Below, piece by piece: positions 47,206 through 59,600 of a stretch of DNA of 64,000 nt. The stretch is from Sequoia sempervirens (taxonomy: Eukaryota; Streptophyta; Pinopsida; Cupressales; Cupressaceae): contig VDFB02270651.1 of assembly GCA_007258455.2 (NCBI GenBank), positions 492,770,571 through 492,834,570 of the forward strand. The letters run 5' to 3'. The notes below the pieces were generated by a model. It was not told the origin of the DNA. It did no database searches and worked only from the letters and a program-made list of their open reading frames with translations. The translations under genes were made by a program, and so were the position numbers. Positions within the stretch are counted from its first letter, which is position 1. Each line of letters starts with the position of its first letter.

Positions 47206-47869
47206 CCAAAACTTACCACAAAGTAAGTGTGAAGAATTTGGATGAAAAGGAAGATAGGTTAGGACTTGGATCATGTCTCTATAAGAGACTAGGTGGTGAT
47301 ATATATATGTAATAGATGATAAAATATGAGATAATATAGATTAGAGATTGTAGAAATAGGATAGAGAAAGACTATAATGCAAAGTAGAGACTAAGAACAA
47401 CTCATGTAATGACTATATGAATATATATATATATGGAGTTATAAGGATTCAATGGATATATGTGTCATGGATGACTCTTATGTGTGTTTAGTTTCTATAT
47501 AAGCTAGTGTTAGATAAGAAATCCTTGCCAAACTTGCTCACTTCTACCACTATACCCTTTGGGGTATAAACTAACTACATCAGGGATATTAGGATACAAA
47601 TTTTTAAACTATAGTTTCTCATTATCTTTGCTAACATTGGTTCCATTGTTGGGACCCTAGAGAGGACAATGCAAAAATATGATTAAAGGAAGATTGGTGG
47701 TAGAGAAGGATATATTTTTATAGACACATCTCTTAGGTACTACCTCTATGAGTGTGGGGTAGGCACTTAAGGAATGATAAATGGAAAGGGGGGAGGGATC
47801 TAAAAATATCCCTTAAAATATGTAATTTTTCAAAACCAAATCACCCATGGGATATGTATAAAGATTAAT
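47206..47869. other. Non-coding, nothing recognised
   Basis: AT-rich sequence between the copia relic and the gypsy gag. It may contain the decayed 5' LTR or leader of the downstream element, but I found no LTR pair, no TG...CA boundary and no convincing primer-binding site. Confidence 0.4.
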
Positions 47870-50800
47870 GAAAGTTTGGACTAGAAAGACCCATGAGAAC
47901 ATGAGAGAACAAAAAAGGGAGATAATTGAAAGAATTAAGTTGGGAATAGAGATAAAAATAGAAGAAAGGAGGTTAAAAAATATTTAGGAATGGCAACAAA
48001 GATACAATAGAAGGACGGAAGAAGCAAAAAAGAGAAAAAAGAACAAGACTTAGAATTTGTGGAGGAAAATAACAACAAAGAAGTTGAGCATGCCATTGAG
48101 GGTGTTGCTAAGTGCATTGGTGTGGGTTTTGATAGAGAAGAAAGAGAAGAGAACTCCATTATGCGTGATGCTGGAGAGGAAAATGAGAAGGTTCCACAAT
48201 TCAGGTCTAGCAAAAATTAAATTATTCAAAACATAGAAGATGAAATTGAAGAATATGGGAATTCCAAGATTGAAATGGAAAGAGAGGTAGTAAGAATTAT
48301 GACACCTCCTCTAAACAAGAGACCAATTGTTCATCTATAATGGACAAATATTCATTTAAATCTATAAATGAAGATTGGTTACCACTAGAAACTCCAATAC
48401 AAAACCTTCAAAATATAACATTTGATGGCGATTACTTGGATGAATTGGTAACTAGAAGTGTATTGAAAATAAGAGGCAAAGATTTGGTAACAAATAAGGA
48501 GAATTATATGAGGTTAACACCCTATAACAAAACATCACGATAAATTAACCAAATGACACTTATAAATATAATAATATCTCCAAGGACAAAAAGACACTTT
48601 GAATAGATGTAACCCCTTGACCAAGAGTCACCCTTAATGTCGTTAAAATCAAGAAGGATTTTTGTGGAGGAAGTAGAACAAAACCTAGGAGAACAAAGAA
48701 CAATAAAACAACAAGGAGAAGGAAACAACATAGACACATTGGATGTAAATTTGATATAAGATATTCAAATAATGAGTCAGAAGAAGAACCAACCATAAAT
48801 GCCACTACAAAATTACCCATGTTTGGACAAGACACAACTAAAGTGCAGTCAAACACGTATTTATCTTTAAGTCTTTATGGTAGAGACAACACATAACTAG
48901 AGATGACACAAAGCTCTTTGACTTTGTTGGATCACTTCGTGGAGACTTTAAGATGGTATCAGAAAAACTATCCTGACCATAACAAGGATTGGGAAACAAT
49001 AAAACAAGAATTCCTAGCCAATTTTACCACCCTAGATTTACTTGCAAAAGGGGTTGGTAAACTCTGAGAATTAATGCAAAATGAAGATAAAATAATTGAA
49101 AATTTTGACAAAAGATTTAAAGAAGTTACTAGACCACTAGAAGAACCATTAAGTGACAAAAAAAGATTGAATGGTTCATCTCTAGAGTTCTATCAAAAAT
49201 TAGAATAATACTAGAAGAAAAATATTTCAGTACATATTCAGAATTGGATATATTTTCATATTGGATTTAAAATCAATCTTGGTGTAAACAAGATAGGGAA
49301 AGAGAAAACAAGGAATTAGAGAAACTTAAACTAAAGGTAGAAAAGTTGAGACTCCAACACATGATATTATTACAAAAAGAGAAGTATGTGTGTCAAGACC
49401 CAATATATGGTGCACCTACTGTGGAAGGGAGGGCCACATTAGAAATGAGTGCCCCAAGGAAGTATGGGAAAGGAAAGAAAATGTATTACGAGTAGAGCTA
49501 TGGAAAATACCTAAAAAGGTGAATGTAGTCTACTACAATGTTTGCAGAGAGTGGGAAAACCATGACATTGAAGATTGCCTATCATAGTTGTTTTGATTAA
49601 GAGAAGAATCTACCCTAACAAGTAACAAAGACCAATATATAATATAATATGCTAAAGGTTTAGTAGAAGAACCACTATACAAACAAGATCATGGATATAA
49701 AATCCAACCATGGAAAATTAGAAAAATGCCAATTCTATACAAAACCCGCCAAACCAGGACAATTACAGTGATAGAGGCCAATTCTATGGGAAGAGGTCAA
49801 GGTAGAGGTAGGAAGAGACAAAATGATGCTACATGCTTTAAATATGGTAAACCAAGAAATTTTTTGTCAGAATGTTGGGGAGATAGAAAGAAACCATGTG
49901 GGTGTTGTGGTAGCTGACGAGGGAGCAAACCCGAGACACAGAAATACACTCACAAAATAGAGAATAATATTTTATTCATAAATATTGAACTTCTTACATG
50001 CAGAGGATCTCAAATCCCCAAGCTCTGTATTACATGCAAATTACAGACTTACAGAAAATTACCCAGATCCCCTTTCAGCATGCGAACTTCTTTCCCAAAA
50101 GTTACCCAAAAATCAGAAACAAGCCCTAAATAGACCCATTTCGGTTTGGAACCAAAAACAACTTTCAAGATAAGATTTTTGACGGTTTGGCGCCAAAATT
50201 ACAATTTGAAATTCAAGTTAAATTCACAGTTGAAAATTAGCACATTTCTAAAATATGCACCAACTTCCGGCAGCCATAACTTTTAATTCGACCGTCGGAT
50301 CTTCAATGATAATACCTTTTCGGAAAGCTCTTGAAAAGATGATTTTCCACAAAGTAGGCCTTTGGCAAACTACTTTGGCGTTTCCGCAAATTTTTAGGCC
50401 CATCCGGGATCGTTTGGTGCCTCAAACTGAGCTCGGAAGGTTTTTTAGGGCAAAAAGCAGAAATTGGAACTTGAATAACTTTCAAGTCGTGAATGATCTT
50501 GACCTGATTCTTTCACCAGACTGTGTATTTTTCCATCCCGAACCTTCCCATAAATTTTTGTCTTCCCACGACTTCAAAGGCAAACCTGCTAAAAATAACA
50601 ATTGAGCAGAAAAAGCAAAAAAGTAGTTTTGAAAGTTGGAAACTCTTATTTGACGAAAAGGGTATCCAGAAATACAAAAACATCTACAAAAAGAAAACAA
50701 CAGGAACAAAAATGGAAATCATCTTTTGGGTGATGCAAGATTGCCCTCACACCACTGGATGCTCTTGCATCAGTAGCACAGAACATGATGTGTTCAATTG

Positions 50801-50895
50801 TGGTAGATCCTAGACCTACTATAGAAATATGGCTTCCCAATAAAAAAAGAGATGAATTACAAAACTTAAATCAAAGCAGAGGGGCAAGATTACTA
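47870..50895 (+). pseudogene. Decayed Ty3/gypsy gag, split by a solo LTR
   Basis: An acidic N-terminal region (about 47.9-48.5 kb) is followed by a retrotransposon-gag-type block ('FVETLRWYQKNYPDHNKDW' near 48940). CCHC motifs are CTYCGREGHIRNEC (about 49414) and a degraded CFKYGKPRNFLSEC (about 49830). Many stops and frameshifts are present. A solo LTR at 49915-50772 interrupts it; across the insertion the frame resumes with '...CGCCGS' then 'TEHDVFNCGRS' once the duplicated GTAGC is counted once. Confidence 0.75.
49915..50772. mobile_element. Solo LTR, 858 bp, with perfect 5-bp target duplication
   Basis: The insert starts TGACGAGGGAG and ends CTCTTGCATCA, and GTAGC flanks both sides (49910-49914 and 50773-50777). 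TG...CA ends and a 5-bp duplication are the signature of an LTR retrotransposon, and no internal region, PBS or second LTR is present, so recombination has left one LTR. Orientation is undetermined. The last 42 bp form a hairpin with 10-bp arms (TGATGCAAGA at 50731-50740 and its complement at 50763-50772). Confidence 0.9.
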
Positions 50896-51364
50896 AGTTA
50901 AGTTCCAAAACAAGATGAAGAGTCAAACCAAGGAAGCTACAAAGAAAAGAATTTGGAGGACTCCAATGAAAATCCCCCTACCCATAGTAAAGTTGCAATG
51001 ATAACTAGACAAAGAACCAACACTGTGACTAATACATGAGGAACAACAATAAAGGAAACTCCATAGATGAGGCATTTCACCCCACTAAGAAAGAACATAA
51101 TAATATAGTGGAAGAAACAAAATAGGAAGTCATAAAACAACAAAATGAAGAAACAAACCAATATTTTTCAAAACAAGAAGTTGAAATACTAAAATAATTA
51201 ACCAAAATGGCTAATCAATCCAATCTATTAGATAAACTATAAAAAAATTGTAAGTATTAGAATAAACATAAAACACCTCAAATCAAAACTATGAATAGAG
51301 AAGATAGACAGTGGAAAACCCATCAAATCATTATCACAATAAGCATAAATCATAAAATATAACT

Positions 51365-51620
51365 AATGTCATGGTAGATTTAGGAGCAAACATCAATATG
51401 ATCCCAAAACGAGTATGGGAATATATAGGAAAACCAAAATTAATGCAAAAAACATATAACATAAATTTAGCGGATGAAATTGGAATGAAAACACTAGGGA
51501 CATGGAGGTAGGTGGAAGTTAATATTAAAGGGGTAAAATAAATAGTGGGTTTTGAAGTAGTTGCGATTAAAGAATTATTTGACTCATTTAACACCCTATT
51601 AGGACTTAGATGGTTTGTGA
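51365..51620 (+). pseudogene. Gypsy protease remnant
   Basis: 'MVDLGANINMIPKRVWEYIG' followed by 'LMQKTYNINLADEIG' and 'LLGLRWF' fits a retroviral-type aspartic protease. The usual D[ST]GA active site reads DLGA, so the catalytic motif is altered. A Lys/Asn/Glu-rich open stretch follows at 51663-52070. Confidence 0.6.
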
Positions 51621-52899
51621 ATTCTAATAGGTTTGTAGACTCCCGTAAATAAGAGATATCGAATGTTCATAGATACAAATAGAATAGTTCACATCCCCCA
51701 AGGAAAAAATCCTAATGAAACAAACATAGAGGAAATAAACGCAAAGGAATATAATGAAACTAATAATAAAAACCTATACACAATTTCAATATTACCAGCA
51801 AATGACAATTTAAAAAATCCAAATTCAGAAGGAGAATTCGACATTGAGAGCACCACATACAACACAAACAATGAGGAAGTGCTAGATTCTTGGATGCAAG
51901 ATGAATTGGAACTCCATTCCAGGAGAATTATCAGCTTTCACAAAATATTTATGATCATGAAGGCATTGAAGAATGCTCTACATTCTACCACATTAAGAGA
52001 TAATGTACAACAAAATAGTTGCAATAGAACAAAAGACAACAAAAAAGATACATCTGAAACCACTCACTAGGTAAACCAAATTTCATGTGGAATATCACAC
52101 ATAAAATTGCCTAAGTATTCAAGATTTGAGGACCTAATATAATTTATCAATCAAATATAAAGAATTTTTCAATCTGATGAAGCAAGATTAGATATATTAA
52201 AAAACACACTTATTTATAACATTGCATGTTGGAAAAATGCACAAAAAGAACATCTGACACATTGGGGAATATTCAAAATCTTAATCAAAACTAGGTATCT
52301 TCTAAAGGAAGGAAAATACAAAGAAATACAAAAATATGATGGATCTAAGATCCCACCAGAGGAACACCTTATAATTTTTATTGACACATGGAAAGATACA
52401 AATGAGTATGATGACTGAATATACATTCAACTATTCTATTGGACATTGAAACCAATAGCACAATCTTGGTATATCAACCCAAGAAAGAAGAGATGAAACA
52501 AATAGTTGGACATAACTCATAAAATACTTCCTTCACACCTTCTCATTTTATGATGAAAGTAAAAACATACATAATGCACGTATTAGATTAAACAAAATTA
52601 TATTTAGACCAGAGGATATTCATGAAGTGATAGTACCACAAACATCAACACCACCACCACAAGGAGAAGGCATATGGAAATATATAGAATGGCTTGATAA
52701 AGAGATTAGACTCTTAAAAAGAAGATGTGATGATGAAGACTCCCAAAAAATAGACGTAGAGATTCAACAAGGGGAAAGAGAACTAGAGTGTCCCATTGAA
52801 ACTAAACAAAAATATTATAACCAGCCCATTAAACTAAAAGAAACAAACATTTCTAAAGAAGGAGACCTCAAACTAGCGAAGATAAGAGATTAGTGGGAT

Positions 52900-54300
52900 G
52901 ACAAACTAGTGGTGGAAGTTGCAGAAATGATACCTAACTTTGAAGAAACTTTTCCTAGAAAGTTTATAGACTTAAAATGCATCAAGGAGGAATTAGGGGT
53001 TATGAAAATCTAGCTAAAGGAAGTGGCTAAGCCAGTAAGGAAAATTCGCTATAGACTAAATCTTAATATGAAGAATAAAGTCAAGGTATCTAATTGGATA
53101 AATGTTAGAGTCCAAGATCATCAAAACTGTAGAGGATGCAAAATGGACCGATCCCATGGTTATTTAGAATAAAAGTTAGGAGAAACAAGAATTTTTGTTG
53201 ATTTTAGGGAGCTAAATAAAGTTTGTATCCATGACGCTTTCCCTAAACCATTTACAGAAGAGATTTTGGAGTCAGTATCCAATAGAGAGATATACTCCTT
53301 TACCCATGGGTTTTTAGGATATTACCAAGTGAGAATAATTGAAGATGACCAACCCATTTAAACAACATTTGCAATGGAATGGGGTTCCTACATGTATTCA
53401 ATAATACCATTCAGATTAAAGAATGCACCTATGGTATTCAACATGATCGTGATAAATGCTTTCAAATATTTTATACATGACTTCCTAGAAGTGTATTTGG
53501 ATTATTAGACAGATTATGGGTTGGTTAAAGATCATATTCAAGTACTTAGAATGATTCTTGCTAGATATCGTAGTATGCAAATTTCTTTGAGTTTGAAGAA
53601 ATGTGTATTTGTGGTACCATATGGTACACGACTAGGCCATATTATATGCAAATAAGGATTAATGGTGGACCCTATGAAGGTTGCATTAATAATGACCTTA
53701 GCACCACCAAAAAAAACTTCCAAAGTAAAAATAATTCTACAATACATAGGATATCATTGAAATTTTATAAAAGGATATGCCATAATTACTACCGCTATGG
53801 AAGAATTACTCAAAAATAAATCAGGTAGAAGTATTAAATGGACTGAGAAATGTCAACAAGCATTTGACACCTTGAAAAACAAGATTGCAAAAACCCAATA
53901 CTCATATTTATAGATTGGAACACACCCTTTCATGTCCATGTAGATGCCTCAAGAGTTACTATAGGTGAAATATTAGCTCAACCTAAGGGAAAAATAGACC
54001 ACCTTATAGCATTTGCAAGTAGAAGAATCTCTAAGGAAAAAAAGAATTATACCACCACCGAAAGAGAAGCATTAACTACATGGTCTATGCACTACAAAAA
54101 TTTAGACATTACCTGCTATCAACACTGTTTAAATTATTCATAGACCATGAACCACTAAAATACCTACTCAACAAACTTGTTATATAAGGGAGGATATGCC
54201 AATGGCTACTTCTATTCTACGAATTTGATTTTATAATAATGGTGAAACCTAGGAAACACAATCAAGGATCAAACTACTTATCTGGATAAAAATAAGAGAG
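52900..54300 (+). pseudogene. Gypsy reverse transcriptase and RNase H remnant
   Basis: Recognisable blocks are 'EMIPNFEETFPRKFIDLKC' (52925), 'IFVDFRELNKVCIHDAFPKP' (53190), 'YSFTHGFLGYYQVRI' (53290), 'PFRLKNAPMVFN' (53408), 'FLEVYLDY' where the catalytic YxDD is expected (53480), 'CVFVVPYGTRLGHIICK' (53600), 'WTEKCQQAFDTLKNKIAK' (53840) and RNase H 'FHVHVDAS' (53930). The second catalytic Asp has become Tyr. Stops and frameshifts recur throughout, marking it as older than the element at 18.9-30.4 kb. Confidence 0.85.
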
Positions 54301-54539
54301 GAACCAGAAAAAATAGCTAGAAGACCTACCTGGCACACACCTTTTTAGAATAAATATGGTACCAGAGGAACTCCATGAAATTTCTATCCTCTTATCAAAA
54401 GGTAAATTTCTATTAGATATCTCCCCGTAGGCTAAAGAATCACTTTTTTGGAAGTCCCTACCAACACTGATAGAAGGAAAGTTACATCACATAGGGAAAG
54501 ATGAAATAATAAGAAGAGTAATATTTGAACATGAAAGAG

Positions 54540-55553
54540 AAGCTATCCTAAAGCAATCCCATGAAGGAATAACAAGAGGGAATAATTGTAGAGAGACAAC
54601 AACAAAAAGAGTTAGAACTATGACATATGCCAAAGGGTGGGAATTCCTATTGCAAGAGATGAGATGCCATTGAAACCAATATTAACACAAACTCGATTTG
54701 AAAATGGGGTATAGATTTCATAAGACCAATTGATCCACTAGCCAGACACTATAAAGAAAGATTCATCAGTTGCATACTTGAAAAAATGGGTAGAGGAAGA
54801 ACCAACAAGGGACTATACCACATAAACAATGGCAAGGTTTTTGTATGAAAACATAATCACCAAATATGGATGCCCACTCACTATAGTAAGTGATCAATGA
54901 AAGCACTTTATTAATAAAATAATTGTGGAGCTATTGAAAAACTTTATGATTACACATAGTAGAAGCTCCCCTTACCACCCAAAAGCCAACAAAGTGAGTA
55001 AGGCTCTTAATAAGATAATTGGGATAGTCCTAAACAAAATGTGAAGGGAATAGGCTAGATCAGGACATTAAGATACCTATGGTACTCTGGGCTTACCACA
55101 CATCATATAAGAGGATACTAAATTTATGCCATTTCAATTGGTCTATGGGATTGATTTAGTGGTCCCAATGAATTTCATAATCCCAAATTTACGTACTGCA
55201 CTAACTTTACTATTGGATGATGATAAACCTTTGGCACATAGAATAGAAGAACTTGAAAGATTGGATGAAGATAGATCCATTGCATCATACAATAAAAAAG
55301 TAGAGAAACAATGACAAAAGGTATGGCATGATAAAAACCTACACAAAAAAATTCAAATAGGAGACTTAGTATTACTTTATGATAATAAATTTAAAAAGAA
55401 AGGAAAACTAAAGGTCAAATGGCTAGGACCATACTCTATTTAGGAGATTGTAGACTTAGGGGAAGTAAGGTTAATGAGATTAGATGATAATCACATCATA
55501 GGGTATGTAAATTATGCAAGACTTAGACATTACCACCTACCCAAGGGATAAAA
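54540..55553 (+). pseudogene. Gypsy integrase remnant
   Basis: The core block 'FLYENIITKYGCPLTIVSDQ' (about 54840), 'SRSSPYHPKANKVSKALNK' (about 54960), 'MPFQLVYGIDLVVPMNF' (55126) and the C-terminal 'LVLLYDNKFKKKGKLKVKW' with 'LGPYSI' (55370-55440) identify an integrase. Several stops and shifts interrupt it. Coding ends at about 55550, immediately before a foreign LTR end at 55556. Confidence 0.8.
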
Positions 55554-55555
55554 CG

Positions 55556-56420
55556 TGTTAGAACATAATGACATAGTGAAGGGGGGTGAATTAGTATATC
55601 CCACAAATTTATTCAATTCAACTTTATCAAACAAAACTTCTTATTACCTCAAATAGATAGAATATATGCAATTCAAAAGCACAAACACACAACCACAACA
55701 CTAGATTTATGTGGAAAACTCTACAAGGGAAAAACCATAGTGAGGAAGCTACTGTTCAAATCCAACCTCACAAATAAAACAAGATTTACAACAGGTTTTA
55801 TGGGCTACATATTAAAGGAAGCTACAACTCCTTGAAACACAATTTTATGGCTTCAACCAAAGGAAGTTTAGAACTCCCTGCAAATTATAACACTTACAAA
55901 AAGAGGCTACAACATCAGCACACAATCCTTGAAGAATTTTGGTGATCAACCATCACCGCCACACTCAACACCTATGTTACCTTCAACTCACTATTTTTGG
56001 CACACTTTCTCACATATACTCACACATACTTCTGCTGAACAAACTCTACTATCTTCAACTCACTACTTTTAGTACTTACACACACCACACATCAAACAAA
56101 CTTTGCAAAAAACTTGATATTCCATTTATATACTCTGTAAGCTTCAAAAAGTGTCTCCTTGTCGGCCAAGATGAAACATGTAAACATGAAATGTGCAACA
56201 ACCATAATAAGTTGGCTTCAAAAAATCTGTGATAAGCAGGAATCAAATATGGTCCAAATCATGAGATAATCTTGACCTATTTTACCTCAGCACACATCTC
56301 CATGCTAGCACACACTTCAAAGATTTGGCACAAACCCTCAACACATCAAGTCAGCCCAACAAACACTTATCCTTCCACACATCAACTCTAGACCAAAATG
56401 TGGTACTAGAAAGACTAGAT
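55556..56420 (-). repeat. LTR remnant in minus orientation
   Basis: Read on the minus strand it ends with a 'CACCCCCCTTCACTATGTC' stretch and CTAACA, with 'TTTTCCACATAAATCTAG' upstream, the usual look of a Ty1/copia-type LTR 3' end. The outer boundary on the right was not found, so the end given is approximate. AAACG at 55551-55555 would be the left target site, but no matching copy was seen. A 97-codon frame inside it is not recognisable. Confidence 0.55.
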
Positions 56421-57186
56421 AACATCATGCAAATTACATTAAACATATTATACATATGATGGAACCTCTAAAAATGGGGGTGAAGGATAATTAAGTACTA
56501 TCACACCCACTTTCAAAGCTATTCCATTCAAGGATAACTCTAGAGATCTCAATGAAAAAGAGAAAGAGATCTTGCAATAGGGCTGTCCTAGGGGCTGGAA
56601 GTAGACTAATAAGGGTTTCAACACAAAGTTTAGAATTGGAAAAGACAATGACATGCAAGATGAAATGCAAAACCCTAATATAATGCAATCTTGATTTAAA
56701 TGACCTAGAAATGCAAGAAAAACAAAACAAAAAGTTGTAAGCTAAAATGTATGCAACTGGAAACTTGAAGATGATTGGAAGGAGTCCTGAAATGCTAGAA
56801 ATTATGACTTTTTGACCTAGTGGGACTCATTCGCCATTCTGATCAAATTAGTCCTAGTTCTAGATTTTTGCACAAGAGCGGGTTTCAGACAAAAGGGTAT
56901 TTGAATCTACAAAAAAATCTGAAAAACACCTACATTGGGACTCATTCACCACTTGTGCCAAATGAGCCTAGTTTGGATTTTTTGGAACTTCAAAGTTTTG
57001 ATCTACACCTCTTAGTCTGCTCAATATGCTTCTCTCGGTTTCTGGATCCGAAACTCTAATTTCGAGGTTGTAGATGACCTTTTAATGAAGATTATGACCT
57101 TGAAAATGGGGAGACAACTCCAACAAGCTTGCAACCTAATCCTTAGTGATCTTCAAGTCTCCAAAGCTCCTAGATTTGCAACCACA

Positions 57187-57253
<67 letters not shown>

Positions 57254-57770
57254 TGTTGATTGTTAGCGAATAAGGGTTTTCCTTGGTTAAACCCCTTTTA
57301 GGTAATTAAACCAAATGATGAAACAATGAAACAAGGACATGAAACAAGAAACCTAGGATATGAAACATGAGTAATGATACCTTGAATGATATCTTGTAAA
57401 TGATGTCTTATAAATTTACAACTCAACATGAAATGACTATGAAGGATGTAGATCTTGATACTTGACAATAGAAATAGAACAATGCTTGATCTTGGATCTT
57501 CAATGCCACATCACAACACTAGCTTAATAACATGATTGATGCATGATATGCTTGATGTTATCACGGAATCTAGCAGCACTCGTTCCACAGATAACCCCCC
57601 TATGAAACTTGTCTGTTTCCTAGGATTCGTGAAGTTCAAGCACACATAACGAAGTGATTTTCAAGCCACCTCGAAATGCATTCCTAAGCGTCGTATAGTC
57701 AATTCGAGCATTCTCCCTTGTTCACCTCGCAAAGACCTTTGAAACAAGATCTTTTGCGATGTTTCACTGT
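56421..57770. other. Non-coding, with a direct repeat of 115-bp period
   Basis: 'TGGGACTCATTCGCCA' at 56821 and 'TGGGACTCATTCACCA' at 56936 begin two related segments that share 'AAAT.AG.CCTAGTT'. No coding region is recognised. A (GA)n tract follows at 57190. Confidence 0.5.
57190..57251. repeat. (GA)n microsatellite
   Basis: About 30 uninterrupted GA units. The Arg/Glu-alternating 62-codon frame through it is an artefact. Confidence 0.98.
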
Positions 57771-57779
57771 TCGTACTTA

Positions 57780-58945
57780 GCAAATTACGAAAAATGCAGT
57801 GGCACTAAAAAAGTGCGCTCCTGCCCTGAAGCCAAAAATTGGCTAAGTCAGAAAATGCAAGGGCGCTAAAATTTAGCGCCCTTGCATGCAGTGAAATTTC
57901 CAAAAAATGTAATAGCGCTAAATTTTAGCACCATTACATTTTTCTTCAACACTTAACTTTTTTTTTATGGCTATGGCACGTTTCTTCATGTTTTCGCGTT
58001 TTTCGTCAATCGTGCCACTTTTCGTGCCTAAATTTATTGCTTGACTTGAGTTAGGTTTTTAATTTTCATTTTCACTTAAGTGAATGAATTCGCCATTTTA
58101 GTTGTTTATATTTTCATGTTCTTTTATTCCTCTTGCTGTGCGAGTTTGCTTCTCGACTGTAAATCGCGTTTTTGAGGATTTTCGCCATTCTTTCTTCAGC
58201 AAGCTTCACGTTTTGGTTCTGGTAAGTCATTTTTGTCTTGTCTTCTTCCATTTTTATACATTCTTGTTTTTGTATATGCGTTTTGTCTATGCGTTTTTCC
58301 ATATATTCTTTTCCACATTTTTTACATCACAACCCCATGCGTTTTGTTTCTATTTTCCTCCATTTCGTGTCTTGTTCTTCTCCATTCACGTTTTTCCTTT
58401 CCAACGCACATTCCTTCTCTCCATTCACATTTTACCTTTGCATTGTTTGTCTTCATCGTAAGAAGAATGGTGAGCCTTTGTTTCCTTACGCATTGGAACC
58501 CTACGCGTTTCTTTCCCCATTCTCCTCAATACGCGATGTTCTTTGAGAACTTGTATTTATCCAATGCGTTTGTGTTGAAATCTCTTTGTCTCCCTCTCTA
58601 TGCGTTTTGGTGTGAACATTGGAAAGATATATCATTGTGAAAGAGAATTACTTTAACCTTTGAGTGCGTATGAAATGGGATGGAAACAAGTTCAAAAGTT
58701 TTCATGTTCCAAACAAATTGCCTTTGCCAAGCATGAGCGCCCTCGCCATTCATTCCTACATTTACATTTTCAAAATTGTCAAGAAAATGCTAAAGCGCTG
58801 AATTTTAGCGCTGTGACATTTTGAAAATGTCAAAAAATGCCTAACACTACAAAGTGTAAGGGCGCTAAAATTTAGCGCCCTTGCACCAAAAGCAATTTTC
58901 CAAGAATGTAAGGGCGTTGAATTTTAGCGCCCTTACACTTTTTTC
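57780..58945. repeat. Cluster of GGCGCTAAA palindromes
   Basis: Five related inverted repeats occur: 57856-57886 (15-bp arms around one A), 57907-57940 (imperfect), 58794-58812, 58858-58882 (12-bp arms around one A) and 58907-58937. The shared core is GGCGCTAAA/TTTAGCGCC, and each sits in text like AAAATG...GTGAAATTTCC. Between the two groups, at 58.23-58.64 kb, is a T/C-rich stretch with at least five GCGTTT motifs. The cluster lies upstream of family-X copy 3 and may be its leader or LTR. Confidence 0.8.
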
Positions 58946-59292
58946 AGGTTTCTTCCAATTCTTCCCAAATGAACTTCATTTTTGACCAGTGCACTCCTGA
59001 GCCCCATTTTTCTGCCTTTGTGCATCGTTTTGCGTGCCTCGTCATCCGCTTCATGATTTCTCATCCTTGTGCTCATTTTGTGCTTACCCATGTTTCCTAA
59101 CAGTTGGTGTTTGTTCTGGCTAAACGGATTGCAGTTTACTTTCAAAGATCGTCAAGTCAAGAGTGATCAGAGTACTTTTGATGACTTTACTAAACCTCCT
59201 TCTTCGAAGAAAAAAGCAAGATGAAATACAAATATTTCGCTGCATCTATCCGGGCCAACTATGGTAAAGCTTCCAAAGTCAAGAGATAAAAG

Positions 59293-59600
59293 TGTTAGAA
59301 TCCGAAGATCACCCGTGATGCAATCACCTATCACAGTGCAAAAGATACGCGAAGAACCAAAATACCGTTCTCAGAACTCCTCAGAAAAATGGCATTAAGA
59401 GAATCAATTATTACAGCGGATCAATCCTTATGAAGGAGATCAAGAAACCCTAAATGGAAACCCTAGTGTAGCACTTAATAATTACACCAATTAATTATTA
59501 ATGTGTCAAGTTTAGCTTAAGTAACAAAGAGGAATAAGTGACTTAATTAATTAATCAATATGATATAATTAATTAAGCATAATAACTTATTACTCTAACA
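59293..59600 (-). repeat. 3' LTR of the 2.35-kb element
   Basis: 308 bp, TGTTAGAATCC...TACTCTAACA. It differs from its partner at a noticeable number of positions plus small indels. It carries two telobox-like AAACCCTA motifs at 59445 and 59458. Confidence 0.93.

Noticed and set aside
57085..57273. Arg/Glu-alternating ORF
   Set aside because: It is the (GA)n microsatellite read as codons.
58102..58640. Phe/Cys/Ser/Leu-rich ORFs of 100-135 codons in three frames
   Set aside because: The T/C-rich DNA lacks stop codons in several frames; no domain or signal pattern is specific to one frame.
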